This document shows, in pieces, positions 5,357 through 11,323 of a stretch of 11,323 nt of DNA (position 1 is the stretch's first letter; the number at the start of each line of letters is the position of its first letter). This DNA comes from JAISXK01 sp031549625 (GTDB taxonomy: Bacteria; Bacillota; Clostridia; Christensenellales; CAG-138): positions 1 to 11,323 of the forward strand of contig JAVBPK010000123.1 of NCBI GenBank assembly GCA_031549625.1. The letters run 5' to 3'. Below the pieces are notes generated by a model. It saw nothing but the letters and a program-made list of their open reading frames with translations, made no database searches and had not been told where the DNA came from. The translations under genes were made by a program, and so were the position numbers.

Positions 5357-6748
5357 ATGGTTATCAAGGAACTTACCTACATCGAGGGCGCTACCATGCT
5401 CCTTACGCACTATGGGCGCTTCACCGTGCTGCGCCCCCTTTCGCAAGAGTCGCCCATGCAGGAGCTTTCAGTCCTGCTGCAGCGCCTCCTGCAAGGTGAG
5501 GCCTTTGCCGCTGCCGAAGCCTACCATGCTTTTACCTTTTCTCTCATATCCGGAGAGTATCGTCGTGTCAGTGGGGATTTATTTCGCGATTTCCTGCTTT
5601 GGGCGTTATTGGAGCACGAGAACTCGTTTTCCCGGCTGGCCGCCGCCAATACATGGGACGAATCCATGAGCACGGCTATGCGCAGCGATCTCGCCTTGCT
5701 TGATTCTTTTTTTCAGCTGACCAGCATGCAGATCAAGCGCTGGATAGGCGAATGTGCGCGTGACCAGCGCAAGCCCAAACCGCAGCGCGATCATATCTCC
5801 GTAATGTCCAGCGCTGTTTGGGCCGGCGGTTCTTCGCGCCCTCTTCCTGCTTCTCCCGTGCCTGAACCTGTCGCTACTTCTTCCGCTGTATTTATCCGCG
5901 AGCTGAACGAAAACGATCTTCTCAGCTGGCGCTATCAGGTGGAACCTGGCGAGCAGGGAAAATACATCGCCGACTCCGCCCTCGAAGAGATTTACCGCCG
6001 CGTGGAATCCGCGCCCAGCGGGCACAGCGGCCTGCTTGACGACCTATGGAATTTTCACGCCACCTATGGCAGCGGCGCCTTCATCAAGGACCGCCTTTTT
6101 ATGTTTCGTTTGGACGGCACCCTCAGCGCCATACCCGCACAGCAGCTTTCAGACGAGGACTCCTTTACGTTTTACCAGCAGCAGCGCGAGCACTGCCTGC
6201 GCAACGCCATCCGCTTTATGCAAGGCGAGCCTTACATGAACATGCAGCTTACCGGCGCACCTGGCACGGGCAAAACGACTCAGGTATTCTCGCTTTGCCG
6301 CGAGCTGCCGGAATTACGCCTCATCTACGCCCCGCCCGGCACATATGCCGCCCTTGCCGCCTTTATCCCGCGTCTTTGCGCGCAGCCGCTCAAGTTTTTG
6401 ATATTTCTCGATGATTTTTTGAACACCGACAGCCACTGGCCTCTCCTCCGCGCCACCCTGGCCCCTGCCGGCATCCAGCCGCACAATTTGCTCATCGCCG
6501 CCGCTTCCGCCCAGCCGGAACTTGCTTTCTTCCCGCTCCATATCCAGCTGCCACCACCACAGCTGAAAGATTTTATGGAGTTGGTGCAGCTTCTGCTGCT
6601 GCGTGAGGGCCGTGACGTCGATTTCGACCGCATACAAAACGCTTGCATCGACTACGCCGCCTCCGCCGGTGCCAGCGGCGTTTCCCCGCTCTCTTTCCGT
6701 TCCGCGGAAATCATAGCGAGCGATTTGAACACGTTGGGACGTTCGTAA
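5357..6748 (+). CDS. DUF815-like AAA+ family ATPase, divergent
   Basis: The product is 463 residues. The C-terminal half is a P-loop ATPase: YQQQREHCLRNAIRFMQG (273-290) leads into Walker A GAPGTGKTT (300-308), and FLIFLDDF (347-354) is Walker B. This order and wording match the DUF815 ATPases of Bacillota. The N-terminal half (about 1-150) is helical and unrecognised, followed by a Pro/Ser/Ala-rich linker (about 156-176). As I recall the family, Walker B is followed by an ATSN-type sensor 1 and then a SLSDRFG-like segment. Here the sensor region reads IAAASAQPEL and the next strand begins directly, so the sensor Asn and probable arginine finger seem to be missing. The ATG at 5357 follows GGAGG (5345-5349). 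The next genes in the same direction encode a membrane protein and a peptidase. The substrate is unknown. Confidence 0.8.
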   Translation: MVIKELTYIEGATMLLTHYGRFTVLRPLSQESPMQELSVLLQRLLQGEAFAAAEAYHAFTFSLISGEYRRVSGDLFRDFLLWALLEHENSFSRLAAANTWDESMSTAMRSDLALLDSFFQLTSMQIKRWIGECARDQRKPKPQRDHISVMSSAVWAGGSSRPLPASPVPEPVATSSAVFIRELNENDLLSWRYQVEPGEQGKYIADSALEEIYRRVESAPSGHSGLLDDLWNFHATYGSGAFIKDRLFMFRLDGTLSAIPAQQLSDEDSFTFYQQQREHCLRNAIRFMQGEPYMNMQLTGAPGTGKTTQVFSLCRELPELRLIYAPPGTYAALAAFIPRLCAQPLKFLIFLDDFLNTDSHWPLLRATLAPAGIQPHNLLIAAASAQPELAFFPLHIQLPPPQLKDFMELVQLLLLREGRDVDFDRIQNACIDYAASAGASGVSPLSFRSAEIIASDLNTLGRS

Positions 6749-6832
6749 GAATAGGAAAAGGGTGAGGCCGGTGGCGCATAGCCCCATCGCCTTCCCAAGT
6801 CGCATTTTTATCTTGTTGATATGGAGGGTATT

Positions 6833-8077
6833 ATGGAACAGCTTACTACGCAATTTCCCCCTTTACAGCGGAAGCCGCTTCGACTGCGCGGCGTGTTTGG
6901 CGTCGCCTGGCATCTGTACACGCGCAGCTTTCGTTCCCTGTTTGTATTGACGCTCGTGATGCTGACGCTTCCGTCTCTTCTCCTGTATGGCTTGCAATAC
7001 CTGCAATTGGCCAAGACGCTTGCATTTACCATGGACGGCAACTTTCCGCCCGGTGATTTTTTCTTTGGTTCTATTAATCCATTTGCGGCGGTGATCGGGT
7101 TACAGACCATCCTGTTTTTGTGTACTCTGGTTTTCAGTTTTTTAATTTCTCCCGCGTATATGGGCGCGTGCTATTTAGAGCTTGACCAATGCATGGACGG
7201 ACGCCGTGGCACTGTGCGCCAGCTTTTCCGTTTTGCGGTGCCCATTGGCTTTCGCCAATTCTACACAACGTATCTCTCGCAGCTTCTTGTCAGCCTGGGC
7301 GGCGCTCTTGTCTTAGGCCTGGTGTTTGGCGTGGCGTTTGCGGGCGTGGTTGCTTCCACCGTGGTTTCCTCTTTGGCCGGCAATGGCGCTTTTCGCGCTT
7401 CCATGTTCATACCTATTGGCATTCTCCTGCTTCTTTTCCTGTGTGGATGCTGCGCGATGTATGTCTTTCTTGCTTTGATCTATCCTGTTGCCGTGCACGA
7501 GAACAAGCGCGCCTTTAAGGCCGTTGGCCGCGCCTTCTCTCTGACCGCCAAACGGTTTTGGCGCATGTTCGGCGTGTATCTTATCGTCGTATTTGCCCTG
7601 TTTCTTGTAATTTCCGCCATATTGGCCTACCCGATGTACACCATCTTCTCTTCCACGATCGCCGGGACATCATCTTCCAAGGCTACGCTTCAAATGATGT
7701 TATGGGTCTATCTACCTACGGGCCTGTTGTCGCTGTTTTTACAGCCTTACCTCATGGCGCTCTATACCGCCCTATATGTGGACGCTTCTTCCCGCATCGA
7801 GGAGACGCCGCCCTCCGCCGCGACGCCTGCCACGGAAAGCGCCTATGGAAAAGCTTCGCTGCCGCCTTATCACGCGCCGGTTGAATCCGTGTACGCGCCA
7901 CCCACGCCCTACGCGCGCGCTCCCTACGCGCCTTCGCCCGCGGGCGAAACCGTGCCCACTCCGAGCGATCTGCAAAGCGACATCGCCTCCCCTACGGAGC
8001 CGCAGCCTGCTGGCGACGAAATGCCGCATGAAGAGCAAAACGACCCCTATGAACCACCGAATACGCTAAATGATTAA
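6833..8077 (+). CDS. Six-helix membrane protein with a Pro/Tyr-rich cytoplasmic tail
   Basis: This 414-residue protein has membrane helices at about 36-57, 84-107, 151-180, 192-219, 246-270 and 288-315. A conserved-looking stretch YPVAVHENKRAFKAVGRAF (217-235) links helices 4 and 5. The layout resembles the membrane domain of glycerophosphodiester phosphodiesterase-type and DUF975-like proteins, but there is no catalytic domain. Residues 320-414 form a hydrophilic tail rich in Pro, Tyr, Ala and Glu with PPY, VYAPP and PYARAPYAP segments, probably disordered and in the cytoplasm. The ATG at 6833 is chosen because GGAGGG (6823-6828) precedes it; an ATG at 6821 would overlap that site and has none of its own. 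It lies 84 bp after the ATPase gene and 48 bp before pepF. Function unknown. Confidence 0.78.
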   Translation: MEQLTTQFPPLQRKPLRLRGVFGVAWHLYTRSFRSLFVLTLVMLTLPSLLLYGLQYLQLAKTLAFTMDGNFPPGDFFFGSINPFAAVIGLQTILFLCTLVFSFLISPAYMGACYLELDQCMDGRRGTVRQLFRFAVPIGFRQFYTTYLSQLLVSLGGALVLGLVFGVAFAGVVASTVVSSLAGNGAFRASMFIPIGILLLLFLCGCCAMYVFLALIYPVAVHENKRAFKAVGRAFSLTAKRFWRMFGVYLIVVFALFLVISAILAYPMYTIFSSTIAGTSSSKATLQMMLWVYLPTGLLSLFLQPYLMALYTALYVDASSRIEETPPSAATPATESAYGKASLPPYHAPVESVYAPPTPYARAPYAPSPAGETVPTPSDLQSDIASPTEPQPAGDEMPHEEQNDPYEPPNTLND

Positions 8078-8125
8078 TAATTGTTAGACAAAATATTGAA
8101 ATTGCTTATTTTTTAGGAGGATTTT

Positions 8126-9910
8126 ATGGCGCAAACCTTACCTGCGCGGCATGAGCTGGACGCAAGCCTGACGTGGAATCTATGCGATCTTTTCGCCAGC
8201 GACGATGCCTGGGAGCAGGAATTTTTAGACATTCAAAAGCAGATCGAAGGCTTCTCCCGCTTTTCAGGCACCTTATCGCAAAGCCCGGATGCGCTTTTAC
8301 AGGCATTGACCGCGGAAAGCGCCATCGGCCTTTCCCTGGAGCGCCTGTATGTATACGCGCACATGCACCGCGATGAAGACAATGCCGCCGCGAAATACCA
8401 GGGCATGACCGACCGCGCCACCCAGCAAAGCGTTGCCTTTGGCGCCGCCGGTTCCTTTATGGCGCCGGAACTTTTCGCCATGGATCCAAAGCAGTTTGCT
8501 GCCTGGACAGACGAGCCCGTGTTGCTGCCTTACCGGCGCGTGCTGAAAAACATGGAACGCCGCCGCCCGCACACCCTCACCACCAATGAGGAACGCCTCG
8601 TCGCCCTCGCCGGTGAGCCGCTTGCCGCTGCCGACTCGATATTTACCATGCTGAACAACGCGGATATCCGCTTTCGCAATATCAAAAACGAAAAAGGTGA
8701 GGATGCGGAACTAACGCAAGGCAATTACCGCAGCTTTATCGAAAGCAAGGACCGCGCCGTTCGCGAAAGCGCCTATCATTCCCTCTACGCTTCCTATGGC
8801 GCTTTGCGGAACACATTGTCCGCCTCCTACACCGCCAGCGTCAAGGCGGATGTGTTTTATGCCCGCGCCCGCTCCTACGACAGCGCCATTGCCGCAGCCC
8901 TTTTCTCTTCCAATGTGCCGCTTCCCGTTTACGACGGCTTAATCGCCGCCGTCAAAAGCAAGCTGCCCACGCTTCGCCGCTATTTGGATCTCCGCAAATC
9001 GGCGCTCAAGCTGGATCAACTTCATATGTACGACCTTTACGTGCCCATCGTGGAACACCGGCAGCAGCCTATGGAGTACCCTGAAGCGCAGCAGCTTGTG
9101 CTCGACGCCCTCAAACCGTTGGGCCCGGATTATGCCGCTTGCCTCAAGCGCGCCTATTCTGAACGCTGGATAGATGTGTGTGAAAACCGCGGCAAAACCA
9201 CCGGCGCCTATTCATGGGGCGCTTACGGCACCCATCCGTATGTGCTGCTAAACTACCAGCCGGAAGGCGATTATGCCTTCACGCTCGCCCATGAGCTTGG
9301 CCACGCCATGCATACGTATTATTCCGATACTTCCCTTCCCTATCAGGACGCGCAATATAAAATTATGGCGGCGGAAGTCGCTTCCACCGTAAACGAGGTG
9401 CTCCTTACCCGCCATTTGCTGCAAACGGAAAAGGACAAACACAAGCGAGCCTATCTTTGGAACCATTTTCTTGAACAGTTCCGCACCACCGTCTACCGAC
9501 AAACCATGTTTGCCGCCTTTGAGCAGGAAACGCATGCCATGTGCGAACGCGGCCAGCCGCTAACTCCCGATTCGCTTTGCGACCTCTACGCCTCCCTCAA
9601 TGAGCTCTTTTACCCAGGCGTGGTGATCGACGAGCACATCCGCCTCGAATGGGCGCGCATTCCGCATTTTTATAACGCTTTTTATGTTTATCAGTATGCG
9701 ACCGGCTTCTGCGCCGCCGTTAAACTTGCCACCGGCATACTCGAGGGCGACGGCCTGTCCCGCTACCTCGCTTTTCTTAAAAGCGGCGGCAGCGACTATC
9801 CCATCGCCCTCCTGCAAAACGCGGGCGTCGACCTAACGAAGCCTGAAAGCATATTGCTTTCGCTCGATGTGTTTGAAAAGGGCGTCGCTGAGCTGGAAGG
9901 GTTGCTGTAA
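8126..9910 (+). CDS. pepF: Oligoendopeptidase F (M3 family zinc metallopeptidase)
   Basis: This 594-residue enzyme has the usual PepF length. It cuts short peptides in the cytoplasm, likely for peptide recycling. The zinc site HELGH is at 389-393 in FTLAHELGHAMHTYYSD, with H389 and H393 as ligands, E390 as the catalytic base, and E417 (MAAEVAS) as the third ligand. RIPHFYNAFYVYQYATG (511-527) carries the His and Tyr residues that contact substrate in M3 enzymes. The N-terminal helical domain starts LTWNLCDLFASDDAWE, typical of PepF. There is no signal peptide. The start ATG 8126 is preceded by AGGAGG (8115-8120). The 48-bp gap to the membrane-protein gene is AT-rich and could hold a weak promoter, so operon membership is likely but not certain. 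Confidence 0.95.
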   Translation: MAQTLPARHELDASLTWNLCDLFASDDAWEQEFLDIQKQIEGFSRFSGTLSQSPDALLQALTAESAIGLSLERLYVYAHMHRDEDNAAAKYQGMTDRATQQSVAFGAAGSFMAPELFAMDPKQFAAWTDEPVLLPYRRVLKNMERRRPHTLTTNEERLVALAGEPLAAADSIFTMLNNADIRFRNIKNEKGEDAELTQGNYRSFIESKDRAVRESAYHSLYASYGALRNTLSASYTASVKADVFYARARSYDSAIAAALFSSNVPLPVYDGLIAAVKSKLPTLRRYLDLRKSALKLDQLHMYDLYVPIVEHRQQPMEYPEAQQLVLDALKPLGPDYAACLKRAYSERWIDVCENRGKTTGAYSWGAYGTHPYVLLNYQPEGDYAFTLAHELGHAMHTYYSDTSLPYQDAQYKIMAAEVASTVNEVLLTRHLLQTEKDKHKRAYLWNHFLEQFRTTVYRQTMFAAFEQETHAMCERGQPLTPDSLCDLYASLNELFYPGVVIDEHIRLEWARIPHFYNAFYVYQYATGFCAAVKLATGILEGDGLSRYLAFLKSGGSDYPIALLQNAGVDLTKPESILLSLDVFEKGVAELEGLL

Positions 9911-9920
9911 CACGATATTA

Positions 9921-9949
9921 CAAGCGGGGAACGCCGCGTTCCCCGCTTG
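9921..9949 (+). terminator. Strong 13-bp perfect hairpin after pepF, lacking a U-tract
   Basis: CAAGCGGGGAACG (9921-9933) and CGTTCCCCGCTTG (9937-9949) are perfect complements around a CCG loop. CAGCAGCAG follows instead of a U-run. It may still stop or pause polymerase, or it may protect the 3' end of the pepF message. It is the clearest hairpin in the right half of the window. Confidence 0.6.
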
Positions 9950-9988
9950 CAGCAGCAGCGTATACACGACAAAAGGGGGAAACTTTGC

Positions 9989-10726
9989 ATGCCGGAGTGG
10001 TTTCAATATGATTGGGAAGTAAAGGGCGCGCTTGCCTCTTTTGCTGTTGATGTCGCTTTTGATGCGCCCGTTGCCGAGTATCCTGTGCTGTTGTATTGTT
10101 CTACGGGCTCGTTGGCGGGAAACAAGGTGTTTTCCGGCATGGAGCTTTCGCGAGTGAACAAGCTGGAAAAAAAGCTGCTGAAGCTTTTGCCCGATGCGTT
10201 GTATGCGGGGCATATCCACATGGATGCGTTGCGTCAATATTACTTTTATATTCGCTCAAAAGGAGACGCACATGACCAAATGGAGGATCTTTTGCTTTCG
10301 GAGAAGCGATTGAGCTTTCATTATGGCTTTGTGGCTGAGCCCGACTGGGTGACATACCTCGAGCTGCTTGCGCCTGACGCGGCGAAATATCAAACGGAAC
10401 TTAACGCGCAGGCTATCCAGCAGCAATTGCGCGCAGGCGACTCACCGGATAAAATCCGGCGTCTTTCCTTACAGATGGGTTTTCTGACGGACAACGACAG
10501 TACTTTATTTAAGGAAAAGGCGCGGCAAGGCGGCTTTGCTATCGGCGACGTGTATTTCGCGCCCGAGCTGGATAAACCGAGCGTGGTAACCCTGCACATA
10601 TTGAGCTCCCTGGATAAATACGAGGTCGACTCGATTACAACCCGTGCTATCCGCATAGCGGAAACAAATGGCGGCTCGCTTTTACAATGGACTTGTCCGA
10701 AAATGCCGAAAAAATCACCATTTTAG
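9989..10726 (+). CDS. DUF695/RraB-like two-domain protein
   Basis: The product is 245 residues, cytoplasmic, with no signal or membrane segment. The N-terminal part (about 1-130), with YPVLLYCSTG and the aromatic QYYFYIRS strand, resembles DUF695. The C-terminal part (about 138-240) starts AGDSPDKIRRLSLQMGFLTDNDSTLFKEKA and continues with an alpha/beta pattern like RraB-type proteins. RraB of Escherichia coli binds and modulates RNase E. Whether this one touches an RNase is unknown, because the match is by pattern only. I chose ATG 9989 because AAGGGGGA (9973-9980) is well spaced; an ATG at 9947 would start inside the preceding hairpin. It follows pepF by 78 bp. Non-coding DNA of more than 400 bp follows. 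Confidence 0.72.
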   Translation: MPEWFQYDWEVKGALASFAVDVAFDAPVAEYPVLLYCSTGSLAGNKVFSGMELSRVNKLEKKLLKLLPDALYAGHIHMDALRQYYFYIRSKGDAHDQMEDLLLSEKRLSFHYGFVAEPDWVTYLELLAPDAAKYQTELNAQAIQQQLRAGDSPDKIRRLSLQMGFLTDNDSTLFKEKARQGGFAIGDVYFAPELDKPSVVTLHILSSLDKYEVDSITTRAIRIAETNGGSLLQWTCPKMPKKSPF

Positions 10727-10785
10727 CGCTTTTTGCCATTTGCTTTAACCTTTTGTTCTATGTTTTGCGCGCTCAGCATTTCTTG

Positions 10786-10827
10786 GCTTTATAAAGCAAA
10801 GTTTGCCTGTATCAAATTGGTACAATT
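10786..10827. promoter_or_regulatory. Two palindromes in the intergenic region
   Basis: GCTTTATAAAGC (10786-10797) is a perfect 12-bp palindrome. AATTG-GTA-CAATT (10815-10827) is a second one, 17 bp further on. Either could be an operator for a dimeric regulator. No clear promoter is aligned with them. Confidence 0.35.
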
Positions 10828-10932
10828 GAACAAGATTCTACAGTACGAAAGCGGATGTAAGCGCGCGTCGGCATGCCCGCGGCACATCATATGCAAGTGA
10901 ATTTTGTTCTCCTTCATAAAATGGACATATAG

Positions 10933-11015
10933 TTATGCACATTATCCACAGAGTTATGCACTGTTTTCCCTAAATCCGGCTTTTTTCCCTTATAACCTTG
11001 CCCGAGTTTTGCACA
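10933..11015 (+). promoter_or_regulatory. DnaA-box cluster
   Basis: TTATGCACA (10933-10941) is directly followed by the consensus box TTATCCACA (10942-10950), then TTATGCACT (10954-10962, one mismatch), and further on TTTTGCACA (11007-11015). Three fit TTWTnCACA exactly and all face the same way. GCACA (11011-11015) can also pair with TGTGC (11026-11030). The surroundings are AT-rich, with runs such as TTTTTTCCC and TTATAA. The site may be a DnaA-titration site, a DnaA-controlled promoter region, or part of a replication origin. No dnaA, dnaN or rpmH is in view, so origin status is unproven. Confidence 0.6.
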
Positions 11016-11053
11016 TGGGAACAACTGTGCTGATAAAGTGTGCAATGTTCCCT

Positions 11054-11076
11054 GCAAAATACTTTTGCGCTTTTTT
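11054..11076 (+). terminator. Possible weak terminator-like hairpin
   Basis: GCAAAA (11054-11059) and TTTTGC (11063-11068) form a 6-bp stem with a 3-nt loop, followed after two bases by TTTTTT (11071-11076). The stem is AT-rich and weak. It lies about 330 bp past the DUF695/RraB-like gene, so its partner transcript is unclear. Confidence 0.3.
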
Positions 11077-11128
11077 GCGGCAGAACTATGAATATGCAAT
11101 GTCTTCTCTTTTAAAAGCGCGCGGCTTC

Positions 11129-11137
11129 TGTTACAAT
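11129..11137 (+). promoter_or_regulatory. Extended -10 promoter of the last gene
   Basis: TGT followed by TACAAT (11132-11137) is an extended -10 element. No good -35 box lies 16-18 bp upstream (the best is TTTTAA). Transcription would start near 11144, about 27 bp before the ATG at 11171. Confidence 0.45.
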
Positions 11138-11170
11138 AAAGCAAGCAATTCTGCCATATTAGGGGGGCGC

Positions 11171-11323
11171 ATGGAGGTTCGCAAAAAGCGCATAGCAAAG
11201 AACAAACGCAAGCTTGTTTCCAGGCTTTTATTGTTATTTCTTATATTATTGCTCATCGGGGCGGGCATCGTAGGCGGTATTTTGCTTTTGCAGCGCACCT
11301 CTTCCAAGGTGACAGCCATGACG
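11171..11323 (+). CDS. N-terminus of a membrane-anchored protein (cut by the window edge)
   Basis: Only 51 codons are in the window and no stop is reached. The protein starts with a strongly basic stretch, MEVRKKRIAKNKRK, followed by one hydrophobic helix at about residues 16-40 rich in Leu, Ile and Gly, and then a polar sequence. This is the pattern of a type II signal-anchored protein with its main domain outside the cell, as in cell-wall enzymes or LCP-type proteins; the family cannot be told from this piece. The ATG at 11171 is preceded by AGGGGGG (11161-11167) and by an extended -10 promoter. The DnaA-box cluster lies 150-240 bp upstream. Confidence 0.7.
   Translation, partial: MEVRKKRIAKNKRKLVSRLLLLFLILLLIGAGIVGGILLLQRTSSKVTAMT

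Noticed and set aside
10727..11170. Firm call of the chromosomal origin oriC
   Set aside because: DnaA boxes are present, but no dnaA, dnaN, rpmH or other origin-linked gene is in the window, and skew cannot be judged from this length.
10914..11198. 94-codon minus-strand frame in the DnaA-box region
   Set aside because: No ribosome site or family similarity; it overlaps the promoter and start of the plus-strand gene at 11171.

Overview
The window looks like chromosomal DNA from a Bacillota (Firmicutes) bacterium of the Clostridia type. Shine-Dalgarno sites are strong (GGAGG-like), promoters are sigma-A-like, and the set of families fits: a Mef-type efflux pump, PepF, a DUF815-like ATPase and a short alanyl-tRNA synthetase. 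Most genes are GC-rich. The stretch at about 700-1450 is clearly more AT-rich and may have a different origin. The taxonomic call is inference; no rRNA gene or other strong marker is present.

Layout. (1) Positions 1-557 hold a tandem array of 105/106-bp units, cut by the left window edge. One unit carries a compensatory change in its hairpin. A separate long inverted-repeat element follows at 571-624. (2) Positions 715-1449 hold a small two-gene operon, a 67-aa XRE regulator and a 145-aa four-helix membrane protein. Its promoter sits inside three 23-bp direct repeats. (3) Positions 1694-3484 on the minus strand encode a 596-aa alanyl-tRNA synthetase that keeps the catalytic and editing domains but lacks the usual C-terminal C-Ala domain. 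A minus-strand terminator lies downstream and a promoter close upstream. (4) Positions 3752-5246 hold a promoter, a possible 10-codon leader peptide, a leader with competing hairpins, and a Mef-like MFS efflux gene. This has the layout of an attenuation-controlled antibiotic-efflux unit. (5) Positions 5357-10726 hold four genes on the plus strand: a divergent DUF815-like AAA+ ATPase, a six-helix membrane protein with a Pro/Tyr-rich tail, oligoendopeptidase F, and a DUF695/RraB-like protein. A strong hairpin lies between the last two. (6) Positions 10727-11170 are a non-coding region with a cluster of DnaA-box sequences. It leads into the start of a gene for a membrane-anchored protein that runs off the right edge.

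No phage, transposase, CRISPR, tRNA or rRNA gene is visible. The strongest candidates for something new are the leader and hairpins before the efflux gene, the covarying repeat array, the 23-bp repeats in the XRE promoter, the AAA+ variant that seems to lack its arginine-finger segment, and the DnaA-box cluster.
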